Below, one piece after another: positions 11,401 to 21,673 of a stretch of DNA of 64,000 nt. The notes beneath the pieces were generated by a model. The model was not told the origin of the DNA, did not search any database, and was given only the letters and a program-made list of their open reading frames with translations. This stretch comes from Paramoeba atlantica (lineage: Eukaryota > Discosea). The position numbers and the translations under genes were made by a program. Location: the NCBI GenBank assembly GCA_977017575.1, contig CDRNVI010000179.1:1-64000 (forward strand), given 5' to 3'. Numbering within the stretch: the stretch's first letter is position 1; each line of letters starts with the position of its first letter.

Positions 11401-12167
11401 ATCCAAAAAAAAAAAAAAATCCAAACCGAAAAAGCATTAACATCAACAACATTATAATTAGGAAAGCCCTGAAACAAATAATTCCTACCCCAATCACCCC
11501 TCCAACCCTTACCAATTGTACCAGAACCAAAACCACCAACCGGTACCCCCATTCTTGGTCCTGCTGCTGATTTTTTGAATGGGTTCATGATTGGGATTCT
11601 CCCGTTTTTTGTCTCTTTTTGTATGTATTTCCACATTCTGTTTTTTTTTTTTTGTTTTTTTTGGTTTTTGTTTTTTTGTTTTTTGTTTTTTTGTTTTTTT
11701 GTTTTGTTTTTTTGTTTTGTTTTTGTTTTTTTGTTTTTGTTTTTTTGTTTTTGTTTTGTTTTTTGTTTTGTTGGTTTTTTTTTTTTTAAAAAAAAATTAG
11801 AATAATCAGCAATCAGAAAAAAAAAGAATGAAGAAAAACCTGTATCCCAAAGAAGCCAAACGTAATCCTTCAGCAGTCGAGACTTGAAATTCCTAAAAAT
11901 TACAAAACTCATTCGAATAGATTTTTCTTCCCTCACCAACAAAAGAGAGAGAGAGGAAAAGAGAAAAAGAGAAAAAAAAAAAAAAGAAAAAAAAACTTGA
12001 TGAGGAGGGAAACCATTCTCTAAATGGCGAGTCCAAGTAAGAGAGGGAGGAGGAGGATCTCCCAAATCATGTTTCTTTTTCCATTCTTCAAAATCATCTG
12101 TTTTGGGAGAAAGAAAATCGAATGTGTCTAAATTGCTCCCTTTTGTTCCTCCTGAAAATGGAAACAT
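5482..12167 (-). CDS. non-lysosomal glucosylceramidase, GBA2 type (glycoside hydrolase 116), about 24 exons
   Basis: The gene runs from the ATG at 12167 to a likely stop at 5482. It is split into about 24 short exons, approximately 11997-12167, 11840-11890, 11424-11640, 11120-11247, 10900-10980 and so on to 5482-5608. Landmarks: [17 protein letters not shown] (about 11535-11485); [16 protein letters not shown] (about 8960), which holds the expected catalytic nucleophile Glu; [19 protein letters not shown] (about 8230); [12 protein letters not shown] (about 7370), which holds the expected acid/base Asp; [12 protein letters not shown] (about 7190); and [14 protein letters not shown] (about 5930). 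Family knowledge: GBA2 enzymes cleave glucose from glucosylceramide at the cytosolic face of ER/Golgi membranes. Oddity: about 60 mostly charged Glu/Lys/Arg residues are inserted directly after the nucleophile segment (about 8750-8920). Most introns start GTTTTT. The last exon and stop are the least certain parts. Confidence 0.9.
9541..9670. repeat. CAACCAA / CAACAAC simple repeat inside a glucosylceramidase intron
   Basis: Imperfect CAACCAACAAC units run into an A/C-rich AAACAAA tract. They lie in the intron between the exons at about 9680-9826 and 9358-9430. Confidence 0.7.
11640..11790. repeat. TTTTTTG simple-repeat array in a glucosylceramidase intron
   Basis: About twenty irregular units of T(5-8)G on the plus strand. 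The sense strand of this intron is therefore A-rich with CAAAAAA units, an exception to the pyrimidine-rich sense strand of most introns here. Confidence 0.75.
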
Positions 12168-12483
12168 GGTTTTTTCTTTTTTCTTTTTTCTTTTTTCTCT
12201 TTCTCTTTTTCTCTTTTTTTTGTTTTGTGGAGGTTTTTTGTTCTTTTGTTGTTCTGTTTTGTGTGAAAAGGAAAAAGAGAAACAAAAAAAATTGGACCAA
12301 GAGAACAAAAAAAATAAACGTTGAGGATCGGTAAAGTACTTTTTTATAAAATTTTAATAAAATAATTTTAACGTAATTTTCATAATAAAAAAACTCGGAT
12401 AATTTACAAAAATACCCCTGATCTGATCCTCTCTCTTTCCTGTTTTCTTTTTCAAAAAAACAGAACAAACATCAAAAATTCGA
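12168..12483. other. divergent spacer between GBA2-type and TsaE-like genes
   Basis: A pyrimidine-rich tract abuts the glucosylceramidase start, followed by A/T-rich sequence (about 12330-12410). It presumably holds promoters for both genes. I recognise no specific element. Confidence 0.45.
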
Positions 12484-13884
12484 ATGAGACGTTTCTTCTT
12501 TTCTTCTTCTTTTCCAATAGAAATGAGAAGTTTCTTCTTTTCTTCTCCAAGACAAATCAAATCTTTCCCTTTTTCCTCAACGAGAGACAATCTTCTCCAA
12601 ATAACCAATCGAAACTCTTTTTCAAAAAACACCATTCACATGAAACGTTTCTTTTTTTCTTCTCCAATCCCGAGATACAATCTCCTCCAAACAACAAATA
12701 GAAACTCTTTTTTTTCTTTTTCTTTTTCTTCTTCTTCTTCTTCTCCTTCCTCTTCTTTTTCATTCATCCAAAGAAAGAATCATCACCCAACAAAAAGATC
12801 TTCTTCTTCTTCTTCTTCTTCTTCTCTTTTGTGTCGAAACGAAGAAGAAATGAGACAAATTGGAGAGAGAGTAGCTCAATTGATCTCTTGTCCTTCTTCA
12901 ATCTTCCTTCATGGGTAACTGTAAAAATTCATTTCTCTCTCTCAAATTTTCTCTCTCTCTCTTTATTCCTCTTTTTTTGATTCTCTCTCTCTCTTCTTTA
13001 TATCCCAACAACAAAAAGAGATCTTGGGAGTGGAAAGACAACATTTGTCAGAGGGTTTATACAATCTCTTGCTTCTGAAGAAATCTCTGTCTGCAGTCCT
13101 TCTTATCTCCTTGAAATTGAATATCCATTTCCACAATTCAGGTTTGAAATTGGAACCAAAACCAAAACCAAAAACCAAAAACCAAAACCAAAAACCAAAA
13201 AACAAAAACCAAAAACCAAATACCAAAAACCAAATACCAAATACCAAAAACAAAACATAAAACCAAAAAAAGTTGAATGTTTTGTTTTTTCTTTTGTTTT
13301 TTCTTCTTTGTTTTCCTTATTTTGAGTGATTTTAGTTTCTTTGACTTTATTTATTTATTGGCAATGAAAAATGATTTCATTTTCTTTTAGTGTTTCTCAC
13401 CTTGATTGTTATCGATTGGAAAACGAGGAAGACTTCCAAATTTTGGATTTGGAAAAGAAATTTCGGGAAGGTTTGTTTGTTATTCTGTGTTTGTTGTTTG
13501 AGGGGTATCATTTAAAAGAAGAATTAATCTCATCAAAGAAGAAAAAATGCCACTCTTTAAAAAAAATGAAAAAAGAAAAAAGAAATTTTTTGTTTGTATT
13601 TTTGTTCTTTCATTTCAATTTTTTAAATTTTGTTCTCTAATTTTGAAGCTATCTGTTTGATTGAATGGGCTGAGCGAATACCTTCGAATCTCCACACAAT
13701 TGCTGATCCATTAATCGTAAACATTGAAGTTTGTGAAGAACAAACCCCACCAGACCAACAATTTTCTTCGAATGAGAATAAGAATGAGGATGATTTTGTT
13801 CGGCGAGTTTGTTTTGAGGGATCAGAGAGATGGAATGAATTGATTCAAGCAGCAACAATACCCCAAAAAAGAACAGAGGAATGA
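12484..13884 (+). CDS. tsaE: TsaE/YjeE-family ATPase of tRNA t6A biosynthesis, with long N-terminal extension
   Basis: Four exons: 12484-12914, 13019-13141, 13391-13470 and 13649-13884. The core reads SSIFLHG-DLGSGKTTFVRGF (Walker A, split by intron 1), then CSPSYLLEIEYP, then SHLDCYRLENEEDF, then CLIEWAERIPSNL. These match the TsaE order: P-loop, SPTY-like switch, HxDxYRL and LIEWxER. Family knowledge: TsaE binds the TsaD/TsaB complex and its ATPase supports t6A37 formation on ANN-decoding tRNAs. In eukaryotes the homologue is organellar. About 110 residues rich in Arg, Phe and Ser precede the core, with several RFFFSS blocks. This could be a mitochondrial-type presequence, though it is unusually long and internally repetitive, so the true start could be a later ATG. 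Confidence 0.85.
13150..13262. repeat. ACCAAAA simple repeat in intron 2 of the TsaE-like gene
   Basis: ACCAAAA and ACCAAAAACC units begin just inside the donor site at 13142 and fill the first part of the intron. Confidence 0.7.
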
Positions 13885-14039
13885 AATAAAAAGGAAGGAA
13901 AAAAAAAAGGTTTCACACAAAGACAAAAAAAAAACAAAAGAGAGAAGGGCAAAGAGAAGGAGTTTCAAACAAAAAAGTTTTATTGATCACACAAAAATTT
14001 TTAAATTAAAAAAAAGGAGATCGATTTCAATATCTCTCT

Positions 14040-15874
14040 CTACTTCTCAATAATAATTGCACCTTTCTGACCACGGTTAGAAAAGTTGTTGTTTCGGGTA
14101 CACATATAGACATACTCTCCAGGTGAAAATCTCAAGAGACCTCCATTGTATGATGCAGGAGCATTGTTGAGAAGAGAGTCAGTACCGGCACCGTTCCCTG
14201 CAGTGGCAAACTCCATTGCAAGCTAAACAAAAGATGTTAAGTCAAATGAAAAAAAATATCTTGGAGATGGGAGGATAAACTTGGAGAGAGAGGGGGAGGG
14301 GGGAGGGGGGAGGGGGGACGAGGATGGGGAAGAGGATCCAAAAGAAGAAAGAATTGAGGAGAGAAAGAGAAGAATAAAAAAAGAACCTGTCGAGAAGTTC
14401 TTCGAGGAATTGAATCAGTCACACTGTCCCACATGTTTGCTCGAGAGTCACTAAGATGCAAAGGATAGTTACGGTTTTGATTCTCAATTTGAACAATATT
14501 TGAACGATCAGTTCCTCCAGTTCCTTGACCATCATCACCAGCTTGTCCATCACCAGCAGGAGGATTGTTATCATGTGTGTTCGATCCAGTCCATTGAACA
14601 TGGATGTAGTCACTTCTGGAAGCATGAAGAAATTCAGGCATAAAGTTATACTCAACAGAAGGGTAGCATTGAACAATGTTTCCTCGCTTTCCTTGAACCA
14701 TCAGATTGTGGATGGTGGTAGAACGGCCGATACCATTTGGACGAGGGTTCACACTGAAGATATGAGATCGATCTTGGAAAGTACGACCAGTTTGGGCAGT
14801 GTTGATGGCAAGCTTAAAACCTTGACGAACTCCAATATCGACGGTAGGGTTTTGTTGAACAGGTGAAAGTTCTCCATTAAAAGTTGAATTCAAATCCCAA
14901 GCATAATCGGAAGTCGAGATGTTATAACGAAGCCTCATAACACATTTGGGGCAAGTATTTGCTCCACAAAGTTGTTGGGGAGAGGGCATAGTAAAATTGT
15001 ACATATTCTGCCACCCACTTCGACCATTTCCGAGATGGTTATCACGACTCCAAGGACAATCACCACAGGAGATTGGGAATGGTTGAGTAGGGTTTACAAG
15101 ATCTTCATACCAACCACAACGAGAGGCATTTGAAGTCATCACACCAATAGTTCTCCAAGGACTGGGGCCCCAGTATGGAAAATAGTCCCTTTTCGAAGAA
15201 AAAAAAAACAAATCAATATTCATTTTTCACAAAAAGAAGGAGAAAAAGAAGAAAGAGAGGTTGAAAAAGGAAAAAAAAAAAAAAACAGATAAATAAAATA
15301 AAAAAGGGAACCTTTCTTCAGGACATTCAAGACCACTTCGACCACCATTGGGATTTTGACGAGTTTTAGTCGCATCATCACCATTCAATCGCTGATCAGC
15401 AGTGAAGAGACCCTTGTTACGTTCACGGGCTTTGCAAGCGGCATAATACTCTTGTGTCTCATGCAACCCAGTGTTGGTATCATCATTATTTTCATTAGGT
15501 TGGTTGGTGTTTTGTCCATTACGGAGATGGTCAGCACAATAAACCTGAACAATCAACTCTGATCTGGTCTTGTCGTTAGGATCGCCTTGACCCCCAGCAG
15601 CGTGTTGGTTGGTCCAAGTCATGTAATATTGAGATCCTTCATAGATTTGCTCCGCATATTGTTCAGCTTGGGATTGAGAGGCAGCGGCACCACGGTCACC
15701 AACATTGTAACCACCCTTATTATTGTTTTGAGAATCAAAAAGACGATTGTTGTTGGCACGATTTGCAGTTTGCTCGTTTAAACGGTTGTTCGAACCTCGA
15801 GGCATATGCAAGTAGACATCAGCGTTGACGATACTGCAACAGAAGAAGAGGGCGAGAAGAGGGAGGAGCCTCAT
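14040..15874 (-). CDS. DD3-3-like secreted protein (3 exons)
   Basis: Exons 15312-15874, 14387-15188 and 14040-14222. The start has a clear signal peptide ([18 protein letters not shown]), and the mature chain opens [16 protein letters not shown]. The fingerprint [13 protein letters not shown]...[11 protein letters not shown]...GGYN, together with repeated Cys pairs (CGDCPW, CPKC) and an acidic/Gln-rich middle, matches Dictyostelium protein DD3-3 as I remember it. That family has no established biochemical function. The C-terminal exon ends [20 protein letters not shown]...GAIIIEK, which recalls a cupredoxin-like tail; that resemblance is inference only. The protein is probably extracellular or surface-bound. 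It is divergent from the bZIP gene and shares a 670-bp promoter region with it. Confidence 0.8.
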
Positions 15875-16548
15875 TCTGTTCTTTTGGTCCTTGAAGGGGA
15901 GGAAAACGGATGAAAAGAAGAGAAAAGGACGAGAAGAAGACGTTCGTTCACCCAAAAAAAAAACAAACAACGCCTTGGGGGCGGTCCAAAATTTTTTTTT
16001 CCGCGTAAAATAACTATTCCGAAAAAGCGAAAAGTGGATAAAGTAATATTGAAAAAGGAAATGAGTCTTTTTATCTTTCCATTTTCAAATCTAAAATAAT
16101 ACGAAAACGCACCCAAAATTTTCCCTGCGCAATAAATTAAAAAGACCATTACATCTCTTCGCGTTAACCGAAAGAAAAAAGGACCAATAAACGTGGTCCA
16201 AAAGTGTGACGCGTCACCCACCACGTCACACACTTCAAAGACATTTTTCCTTTTCCACATCACCAACACGCCACATCACCAACACGCCACATCACCAAGC
16301 TTGAATAAGCTGACAAAGGCTATTCCTTTTGCCACGAAAGCAAAAGGATAATTTAATTTTTTTCGAAAACTCTCGTCGTGAGATTCCAACCGCCACCGGT
16401 TCCCCTTCGATTTGATTCGAGGAAGAGCCCCTTTTCTTCTTTTTGATTTTGAGAAACTCTTCTTCTTTTTTTTTTTCCCTCCTCCTCCTTCCCTTTTCCC
16501 GCCAAAATTTTTTGCACACTCCCCACTTCACAAGAAAAGGTCAATCAT
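15875..16548. promoter_or_regulatory. shared divergent promoter with CRE-like bZIP sites
   Basis: Between the DD3-3-like and bZIP genes lies the palindrome TGACGCGTCA (16207-16216) and, 12 bases on, CACGTCAC (16222-16229). Both fit the ACGTCA core bound by many bZIP factors. A short direct repeat, CACCAACACGCCACAT, occurs near 16259-16290. Regulation by the neighbouring bZIP protein is inference. Confidence 0.45.
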
Positions 16549-17211
16549 ATGGATTCCTCCTCCAACCCCTCTCACGATCCTGGAATGGTTCAACAAAATC
16601 ACCCAACTCTTCAAAGTCATCCTCCTCAGAGTCATCAATCTCTTCAAACACATCCCCAGAATCTCTCCCAAGGCCATCCCCCTCATCGAAGTGAACATGG
16701 GAGCCCCAGCCAACAACATGAATCTCCTCATGATCAAGTCCATCCCTCTCACGTTGCTTTAGCCCATGCTGTACATTCTCAACAATCTCTTGTTTCTCAA
16801 CAACAAGCTCATATGGTCCAACAAGCCCACGCACACGCTCAAGCACACCAACACGCTCAGCTTGGTCAACCACAACAATCTGGTGGAGTTCCAACTCACA
16901 CATTACTTGTGAATCCTTCCCCTGAAGAAGAACGACTCATGAAGAGACGACGACGTTTGATCCAAAACCGAAAGTCTGCTGCGTTATCTCGAGCTCGCAA
17001 GAAGGAATATCTTTCGAATCTCGAAAAACAAGCTGGTGAATTGAAGATTGAGCTCGAAAAAGCGAACCAACGAGCCCTTCAAATGCAAAATGCAGAATGG
17101 GAGTATAAGAATCGAATCGATGATCTAGAACAGCTAATTAAGATGCTTCGAGACGAAAATGCAATTTTAAAACAAAAGTTGGGCATTCCTCTTGATGAAA
17201 CCCCAAAATAA
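16549..17211 (+). CDS. bZIP transcription factor (intronless, 220 residues)
   Basis: A single exon. The N-terminal half is low-complexity His/Gln/Pro/Ser, of the activation-domain type. From about residue 125 comes EEERLMKRRRRLIQNRKSAA, then the basic-region signature NRKSAALSRARKKEYL, then a leucine/isoleucine heptad coiled coil (LEKQAGELKIELEKANQR... to LKQKLG) ending at residue 220. Family knowledge: bZIP proteins dimerise and bind palindromic ACGT or TGACGTCA-type sites in the nucleus. Candidate sites of that type lie in its own upstream region and upstream of the CAP gene. The start at 16549 is the first ATG of the frame. Confidence 0.9.
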   Translation: MDSSSNPSHDPGMVQQNHPTLQSHPPQSHQSLQTHPQNLSQGHPPHRSEHGSPSQQHESPHDQVHPSHVALAHAVHSQQSLVSQQQAHMVQQAHAHAQAHQHAQLGQPQQSGGVPTHTLLVNPSPEEERLMKRRRRLIQNRKSAALSRARKKEYLSNLEKQAGELKIELEKANQRALQMQNAEWEYKNRIDDLEQLIKMLRDENAILKQKLGIPLDETPK

Positions 17212-17483
17212 TAATGTACACCAATACTATCAGAGAGAAAAGGAAGTGTGGAGATTGAACAACAAAAAAATCATCTCCAAAAACACCTTTTTTCATTTTT
17301 TATCTATTAATATCTATCAATAATAAAAATTATTCAATATTCGATTAATAAAACCAAAAAGAAAAAAAATAAAAATAAAAGTTCATTTTTTTTAAAATTA
17401 TTTGAATTTCATTTTTTTATTATTTTTTTTTCTGGGAGATCTGTTGGGGATATTACGAAACCCATCATTAAATTGATATTGTT

Positions 17484-19015
17484 TTACTCGTGCTCCAAAG
17501 TCTTGGTTTGGAGCTTGCCATCTGCGGTCACTGTGGTCACAAATTGTTCAGGAACTGGAAGTTCGACGTGATCATCACCTTTGGGGAACATAACATTCAC
17601 GGAATCGCACTTGGAGGTGACAATTTGCGCATCCAATGAAGCCTTGGAGAGAATAATTTGGACAGAGGAAGCTTTGTCAACAGCAAAGTTAGGGATCTTT
17701 CCTTGGGATTGAATGTTGACGCTCTGGCTGTTCACGATCTCACATCCGGAAATAACATCCTGGAAGACAACACCAATACGCTTGCCACTATCAATAATGA
17801 CACCGTTAACCTTTCCGGGAATCTGGACAGTGGATCTTTCACATTTGTACATGTAAACAGAGTGCTTGGCTTCGATTTGATCCGCAGGGATGGTGAGGTT
17901 TTGGTTGTTCTCGTGAAATTCCTATTAAAAAAAAAAAAATCAACTCAATATTGGATTCTTGAAGAGGAGAGAGAGAGAGAGAGAGAGATAAAGAGAAAAA
18001 AAGAAAGAGAAAGACTTACAATGACCCATTTGTTTCCTTCCAAGACAGGTCCCTTGGGGTCATGTTTCTTAGCAACAGCTCCAAACTTGGGTTTTGCGGC
18101 GGGTTCCTTCTTGGGGGCACTCTTGACAACACCACCAGCACGAAGTTCAGGGTTCTTGTGGGTTTGCATGTCCCTGGTGACTTTCTTCAAACCCGAGGTA
18201 ATTGCACCTCCCTTATTCAAGGAAGCAAACAAAGCAGAGGTATCACCACCACCAGATTTGGCTGGAGCAGCAGCGGCAGCAGGAGGAGGAGGTCCGGGAG
18301 GAGGAGGTCCAGGAGGAGGAGGTCCACCAGAAGGAGCAGCAGGAGCAGCGGCACCACCGAGCCCACCGAAATTCCCTCCCTTAGCGTTCCAGGAAAGACC
18401 AGTGGTATGATGTTGTTTGATGTATTTTTGCATCTCGTTCAAAAAGTCTTTCAATTGATTGCACCAGTTAACATGATCTTCGTCTTTTCCCTTGTACATT
18501 TTCAAGATCTTGTTGCTCCAGAAGAGAGAAGCATCGAGAGCCTCCTTCACGAAAGGACCAGGGGTTGGGGAAACCGCGACCCAGCTGGAATAAGCACCAG
18601 CTTCACTGAGGGTGGACAAATGCTCCCATTGTTTATCTCTGCGGTTTTTCTCTCGAAGTTCCTTTGCTTCCTTGGCGGCACCAGACAAAGCCCCACAAGC
18701 TGCAAGGAACTGATCCATTGGTGGTTGCTTGCTACGGGAAGCAGCATTAATCGCCTTGCGAATTTCTCCATTCACAATTGCAAACTGAGCAACTTGGGCT
18801 TTCAAGTTGTCACCTCCAATTTTGTCGGTAGTGGCGGAAAAGGGAGCGAAAAACCCGGCGATCAGGTCATCCCAAGCTTTGGCAGCAGCAGAATCCTCAC
18901 CTTCAGCAACAGGAGCAGGTCCAGCACCACCACCACCACCAGCGAGCTTGCCTTCGAGAGCTTCGAGGCGAGCGGTGATTTGTTCAAGACGAGAAAGGAT
19001 TTGATCGGCAGACAT
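17484..19015 (-). CDS. adenylyl cyclase-associated protein CAP/Srv2 (2 exons)
   Basis: Exons 18020-19015 and 17484-17921 give 477 residues, normal for CAP. The N-terminus carries the RLE motif coiled coil (LSRLEQITARLEALE). A helical folded domain with DDLIAGFFAPF and a conserved WVAVSPTPGPFV follows. A proline-rich linker of repeated GPPPPGPPPP lies at about residues 227-245, then a WH2-like segment (GGAITSGLKKVTRDMQTHKN), then the C-terminal CARP beta-helix (KCERSTVQIPGKVNGVIIDS to the end). Family knowledge: CAP recycles cofilin-bound actin monomers and in some lineages binds adenylyl cyclase through the RLE helix. Its single intron has a canonical GTAAGT donor, unlike most introns here. 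A perfect CRE palindrome lies 92 bases upstream of the start. Confidence 0.95.
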
Positions 19016-20133
19016 GATTGTTGTGGTTCACAAAGACTGGAAACAAACACACAAAAAAAAAAAACAAAAAAGTTTACGAGCCCAAAATGAGGGCCCTTTT
19101 TTTCCGTGACGTCAGAGAGTCATGAATTGATTTTCGAGGTTTAAAAAACCAATTTTTGTTCTATTTGCGGTTTAAAAAAGGTTAAATTTTTTGGCTGATT
19201 TGCGTGGCTCTTTTTTATTTATTTCTTGCTCTTTTTTCTTGGAACCGCGAATTGTTTCGATGAATCCAAAATGAAAATAGAAACTTTTTCTTGGTCTGGC
19301 TGACTTTGTTCAAAGAAGTTGGACCACCACACTCTGTGTTGGTTCTTTTTTTCTTCTTTTTCTTCTTTTTTTTCTTTTTCGAAATGAAAGAGATTTTATT
19401 TTAAAATTCTTCTCTTCATTCCAGGAAGGTTTCCACCGCCATCACCACCTTTCAATTTTTTGAAATTAAAAAGATGGATTTGCGTTTCTTTCGTGGTCTC
19501 TGAAAGAGAAAAGACAGAGTAGAGAAGAGAGAAAGAGAAGAGAGAAGAAGATAAAGGGGAAAAAAATGAGGTTTAAAAAGACAAGAGAGGAGAAGATATC
19601 TGGAAGAGAGCAAAGGAAGGGGACCAGCTTGATCGGAGAACAAAATGTCTCTCTTGTCTTTCTTTTTGTCTTTTCAGGTTTTCTTTCTCTTCGTCTCAAT
19701 TTTTTTCTTCTTCTTCTCTCTTCTTTCTTTTTTCCCTTTTCACTCTCTTTTCTCCTTTTTTTTCTCTTTTCTTCTCCAATCAAATCTGACAATTTGGAGA
19801 TTTCAAAAAAAAAAGGACTCCAATGAGTTTGGGGGAAAAGAGAAAAGAGTGAGAGATAGAAGAATGATGAAATCGTTTCTTTTTTTGTTGCCTTTCCGTT
19901 TTTCTGGCTGAAAATTTTTCTCCTCCAAACAAGAGCTGTCAAAACCGAAAAAAGTTGCCCAAAACTTTATTCAAGTGGGAGAATTCAAATGGGAAAAAAA
20001 AAGATGATACATTTTGAAAGAACTTTTGAATTCAATAAATGAAACACCAACAAGAGCCAGAGACAAAAAAAGATTGAAATGAACAATTTTATTCTTTTGA
20101 AATTTGAATGGTGGAAAATAAATTCTCAATTGC
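19016..20133. other. intergenic region between CAP and the first DnaJ-motif gene
   Basis: The CAP promoter side holds the CRE site. From 19330 to 19800 the sequence is TTCTTT and GAGAAA low complexity with no believable gene. About 19960-20133 is the 3' flank of the DnaJ-motif gene and is repeated downstream of its duplicate (about 21140-21298). Confidence 0.5.
19107..19114. promoter_or_regulatory. CRE palindrome TGACGTCA upstream of the CAP gene
   Basis: An exact TGACGTCA 92 bases upstream of the CAP start codon. This is a consensus site for CREB/ATF-type bZIP proteins. The window encodes one bZIP protein two genes away; a link between them is inference. Confidence 0.45.
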
Positions 20134-20715
20134 TCATACACGTCCGGTACCCTTACACTTCATGCACTTGGCTTTGAGGTATCCACTACCGCTACAATTG
20201 GTGCCGCGTTTACATGTTCCTTTCCCTTTGCAGATGTGGCAAAGGCGATTTCCACGACCATTACATCCCTTGCATGGTAAACTGCTCTTCTGTGAAGCTT
20301 GAACCGAGGCGGCTCCACTACTACTCGAGGCTCCACTACTACTCGCAGCAACACTCCCCCCTATGCGTCCGGTACCCTTACACTTCATGCACTTGGCTTT
20401 CAGGTATCCGCTACCGCTACAATTGGTGCCGCGTTTGCATGTTCCTTTCCCTTTGCAGATGTGGCAAAGGCGATTTCCACGACCATTACATCCCTTGCAT
20501 GTTGAACTGCTTCGTGAAGCTTGAACCGAGGCGGCTCCTCCCAAGTCCGAGTCATCACTAAGATCACCATCACTGTCATCACCACTCAGCTCCCCATCTA
20601 AAAGATTTTCTATCTCCTCAATTGTCTGTTGCAAGTCATCCTCAGGTGGACTTTCCTTGACACCGAGTTCCTCAAGAAGAGCGTCCAAATCCACATCGTC
20701 ACCCGAATCTGCCAT
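20134..20715 (-). CDS. acidic protein with two DnaJ-type cysteine-rich domains
   Basis: An intronless 193-residue protein. The N-terminal 60 residues are acidic (MADSGDDVDLDALLEELGV, then Asp/Ser-rich). Two copies of a 50-residue module follow, each with CKGCNGRG, CHICKGKG, CKRGTNCSGSG and CMKCKGTGR. The CxxCxGxG pattern is that of DnaJ/Hsp40 zinc-finger domains, but no J-domain is present. The third motif has five residues between its cysteines (C-KRGTN-C) instead of two, so zinc site geometry may differ. The second module is an internal duplication (offset about 225 bases). Family knowledge: such zinc domains bind unfolded substrates or act as thiol reductases. The role here is unknown. The gene at 21299 is a tandem duplicate with one module. 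Confidence 0.8.
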   Translation of the reverse strand: MADSGDDVDLDALLEELGVKESPPEDDLQQTIEEIENLLDGELSGDDSDGDLSDDSDLGGAASVQASRSSSTCKGCNGRGNRLCHICKGKGTCKRGTNCSGSGYLKAKCMKCKGTGRIGGSVAASSSGASSSSGAASVQASQKSSLPCKGCNGRGNRLCHICKGKGTCKRGTNCSGSGYLKAKCMKCKGTGRV

Positions 20716-21298
20716 TGATCAAAGAAACGAAACTACAAAATGAAAAAACAATTACTCGTTCGGTTCTTCGAAAAAAGCGGGGAAAATAAAGAAAGTTTTT
20801 GTTTTTCACCTCAAAACTGAATTTTTCACCTCAAAAACTCAAAATGAATTTTTTTTCACCCGCACACCTCAACCAGATCTCTCCTTTTTTGGTTCTCCCT
20901 GTCCCCCACTCTAAGGCGCCTCAAACGGCCAAACCCAAAAGTTTCGCGTCGTTGTTGGAAACAGAGACGCGAAACTTTCTTTTTATTTTTTGGTTTTCTC
21001 GATGGATCCAATGTAAAAAATAGAAACTTTTTCCTGATCTCTGTTTTTATGGCTCAATTTTTTTTTCTCCTCCAAACTTGCTGTCAAAGGGTATTTGAGA
21101 AAAGGTTTAAAATAATTTAAGGTATTATTCAATTCAAATGGGAAGGGAAAAAAACGATGAAACATTTTTTTTAAAAGAACTTTTGAATTCAATAAATGAA
21201 ACACCAACAAGAGCCAGAGACAAAAAAAAGATTGAACAGTTTTATTCTTTTGAAATTTGAATGGAGGAAAATAAATTGCCAAGGTACCTTCCCAAAGA

Positions 21299-21673
21299 TC
21301 ATACGCGTCCGGTACCCTTACACCTCATGCACTTGGCTTTGAGGTATCCGCTACCGCTACAATTGGTGCCGCGTTTGCATGTTCCTTTCCCTTTGCAGAT
21401 GTGGCAAAGGCGATTTCCGCGACCATTACATCCCTTGCATGTTGAACTGCTTCGTGAAGCTTGAACCGAGCCTCCCAAGTCCAAGTCATCATCGCTCAGA
21501 TCATCACTGTCATCATCACTGTCATCATCATCGTCACTGTCATCATCATCACTGTCGTCATCATCATCACTGTCATCATCATCATCACTGTCATTACTCT
21601 CCAAACGACTTTCTATCTCCTCAATTTCTGCAAGAAGAGCGTCCAAATCCACATCGTCACCCGAATCGGCCAT
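21299..21673 (-). CDS. acidic protein with one DnaJ-type cysteine-rich domain
   Basis: An intronless 124-residue duplicate of the gene at 20134. It keeps the same MADSGDDVDLDALL start and near-identical C-terminal module (CKGCNGRG, CHICKGKG, C-x5-C variant, CMRCKGTGR). Between them is a long Asp/Ser run encoded by a TCATCATCACTG-type triplet repeat (about 21490-21600). The Asp/Ser tract is longer than in the sister gene, consistent with repeat expansion. No J-domain or signal peptide. Function unknown; a chaperone or redox cofactor role would be a guess from the cysteine pattern. Confidence 0.75.
   Translation of the reverse strand: MADSGDDVDLDALLAEIEEIESRLESNDSDDDDDSDDDDDSDDDDSDDDDDSDDDSDDLSDDDLDLGGSVQASRSSSTCKGCNGRGNRLCHICKGKGTCKRGTNCSGSGYLKAKCMRCKGTGRV

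Noticed and set aside
11640..11790. TTTTTTG array, considered as an internal telomere-like repeat
   Set aside because: Unit length is irregular (T5 to T8) and the array lies inside an intron with similar arrays elsewhere next to donors.
12484..12900. Poly-Ser/Phe frames treated as evidence of a separate gene
   Set aside because: The frame runs directly into the SSIFLHG P-loop lead-in and shares its exon, so it is the N-terminus of the TsaE-like protein.
17658..19090. Plus-strand frames opposite the CAP gene
   Set aside because: They are antisense shadows of the strongly supported CAP exons.
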